64,000 nucleotides of DNA. Source: Diplonema papillatum. Lineage: Eukaryota; Euglenozoa; Diplonemea; Diplonemida; Diplonemidae. A program made the translations under genes and the position numbers. The notes under the pieces are model-generated. The model saw nothing but the letters and a program-made list of their open reading frames with translations, was not told where the DNA came from and did not search any database. Below, piece by piece: positions 62,051 to 64,000 of this stretch. Within the stretch, counting starts at the first letter, position 1. Each line of letters opens with the position of its first letter. The stretch is taken from positions 1-64,000 of the forward strand of contig JAPJBO010000239.1 in NCBI GenBank assembly GCA_030068145.1, read 5' to 3'.

Positions 62051-62150
62051 CTTTTGTAGGAAATGCTTAGGAGGCTGCCAGTTGCAAAATATCAAAGGAG
62101 GTCTCCTTCGAAGTAAGCACAAGGCAGTCCCTCGAGTACTTTTTGCTTGA
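62051..62150 (+). repeat. Dispersed repeat, partner at 54463-54573
   Basis: See 54463-54573; same orientation. Ends with CAAGGCAGTCCCTCGAGTAC. Confidence 0.7.
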
Positions 62151-64000
62151 TTCTCGGCACTGCCTTAATTTCTGGAGCTACCCCAGCGACTACATTGTCT
62201 ACTACCAAGACGTCATAAATACCATTTCATCAATGCCGCTGAACGACGCAGCCATGGATGAAGAAGGCGCAGCGGGGGTAGTCTTCTGCAGATGAAGTGT
62301 TGTATGGTTGCGCTTATCTACCAGGGCTAGAATCGCCACTTTTTTTGGGGGTTCGTTCGCCACTTTTTTGGGATCGTTGGTGTTTTTCTTGCTCCACGGT
62401 TTGTTTTCTTCCGAGGGCATGCAACTCTTGCGTGAGAACAATTGACGGAGCCTCTTAAGTCTTGTGCAGCCCGCAATTGCGGGAGTCGAAAGACCTAGCG
62501 CAACATAAAGCCCCCCCTTTGTGAGAAAAAGCGAAGAGTGAAAGAACCTTCTTCACCTGTTTTGACCTCCACCTGCTTTGTGGAAAATACTTGCCCTCTG
62601 CAATTTTGAAGATAGGAAACGTGCCGTGTCCCACACGAACCACAAACACAGGTAGAACTTGGTTTAGTGCCGGGCGTATGCGTTCAACACAGTCATCATC
62701 AACCCGTAGAGCACATAGCCATACTAAGCGTGTTACGTCTGACATCCCCCCCAATGTGGGCGGCATGGAAAAAAGGAGGACTATTTTACCGGCACCACAA
62801 AGTCCAAGAATACCGTGGAAAGAAAGAATACCCAAAGCACCGCCAGTAACAGTTTCTCAAGCGAACTTTCCTTTCATGTCTAAGAGGCATGAAAAGACGC
62901 TGAGAACCAGGCAAAGTTGTAGACAACGAAATAGCAAGGAGCTCCTGCCTAACCACCAAACTACGATTTCCCCCCGCGCAGTTGCGTTCGAAGCTTCTTT
63001 TGGGGCTGTTGCCGGCGGCCCGGTGCAACCTTTTCCAGGTGCAGGCTCAGTTGCGGCTCTGAATGAAGTTCCTGGTCTCTCCCCCTGCTCGGCCAGGCAT
63101 CTGCACCGAATCGAGGGTCGGACCGCCTGCCATTCGCCGAAAACGCTGCGGGTTTCACGAGGTTAGTGCAAATGGCAAAGCACCTACGACAAGTTCGCTC
63201 ATCTATGTTGGACCCAAAGTTTGGACCCAAAATTTGGAGTATCACCTGAGCCTTCCTGCAGCAAGGCCAGTCAGCAGCTTCGTAAAAAGAGTTTAAGAGC
63301 AGCACCACAAGGGGTAGGCTTGCATTGTCAAAGGCTAGGGTTACTTGATAACGTCGTCCGAAGACGATCTCAATGTGATGGACGATGATGATGACGAGGA
63401 CCGGCTGGTGATATCCATTCTTTGTACGCTGCCGTGCGCTTTTTCTTGAATTTCCCCGCCGGCGGCTCTGCCGAGGCAGTCGCTCGGGGGGACGATCTCG
63501 ACGTGGATGAGGATGATGGTGAGGTCTGGTGATATCCAGCTCCATCCAAGAGTTTAAGAGCAGGAGGCTATCAATCCCCGACCTTCCAAACCACAAACTT
63601 GCCCCCCAAAAGAAAAGAAAAAAAGTTCGCAAAAAAAAAGAGGAAAAACGTCGCGAGACATCAAGCTGATCGATATATCGGTAACATAACAAAACCGCAG
63701 CGTTCCTGGAATCCAGCTTTCCCGCTTTGTACCCGCAAGGCTTCGTCAACTCGGTCCGGAACCGAAGAGTTTGTCGGCAAGGAGATTCAGTTCGTTTTGT
63801 GCGAGATTCAGTTTTTTCTGCGAGTCCGGCCGGCGATGTCCATTTTTGCCGCATTCGAGTAGTCGGCCATGATATGCTGCTTTGCACCATAATTCTTGCG
63901 GGTTGCCCTGCATTGTCGGGAGTGCGCGGTCACTTCTCCGCACTACGATCTCAAGCGCAGAAGGATACGTCTGTGCCCCTGAAACCACCACACCGCTGTC
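62151..64000. other. No gene seen at the right end of the window
   Basis: Several ORFs of 80-310 codons on both strands overlap, but none has a recognisable domain and none shows consistent splice structure. A short direct duplication ending TGGTGATATCCA occurs near 63363-63415 and 63492-63538. A gene continuing beyond the window cannot be excluded. Confidence 0.4.

Noticed and set aside
62961-63890. 309-codon minus-strand ORF
   Set aside because: No domain, ordinary-looking only in short stretches, and it overlaps several plus-strand ORFs of equal quality; not supported as a gene.

Overview
The window is nuclear DNA of a microbial eukaryote, probably an alga or other protist; the lineage cannot be fixed from sequence alone. 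The basis is one spliceosomal gene with eight GT-AG introns, several classes of eukaryotic transposon (LINE, Penelope-like, tyrosine-recombinase retroelement, hAT-like, TA-flanked DNA transposon, MITEs, foldback elements), many minisatellites and no bacterial-style operons.

Layout. 1-5.4 kb: a ~360-bp satellite in two opposed blocks around a unique spacer, then T-rich and 30-bp tandem arrays and a cluster of hairpins. 5.6-7.6 kb: remains of a tyrosine-recombinase retroelement, with an RT fragment on + and a recombinase ORF on -. 7.6-12.3 kb: MITEs and satellites, including a ~0.9-kb array of a 38-bp unit. 12.3-19.1 kb: two LINE copies in tandem. Copy A is 5'-truncated and frameshifted. Copy B keeps a long RT ORF but carries an inverted segment that resembles copy A. 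19.5-57.5 kb: one N-terminal-motor kinesin gene on +, which I assembled as nine exons with continuous reading phase (about 1,549 residues). Intron 1 holds a three-deep transposon nest. Intron 3 is 26.4 kb and holds most of the remaining mobile DNA. 57.5-64 kb: a degenerate tandem copy of the kinesin 3' end, a 2.2-kb foldback element with a small basic ORF, and sequence with no recognisable gene.

The most interesting content is a pair of Penelope-like elements in the giant kinesin intron. The first (about 39.54-45.64 kb) looks complete. It has 377-bp direct terminal repeats (pseudo-LTRs) differing at one position seen by eye, and a 1,408-residue ORF that runs GIY-YIG endonuclease, reverse transcriptase, ubiquitin-specific protease (USP). 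It appears to have landed in a poly-C tract beside an older, 5'-truncated element whose strongly diverged ORF also runs RT then USP and adds a C-terminal zinc finger. A deubiquitinase-like domain kept in two diverged relatives suggests a functional part of the retroelement protein.

Other items worth attention are a MITE family with 4-bp NTAN target duplications, a TA-flanked transposon encoding an AT-hook and a PCNA-interaction-like motif, several foldback families whose arms are built from simple repeats, a Cys/His-rich repeat tail in the LINE protein, and inverted repeats in the introns on both sides of kinesin exon 6. Identities were judged by eye; no database search or folding program was run.
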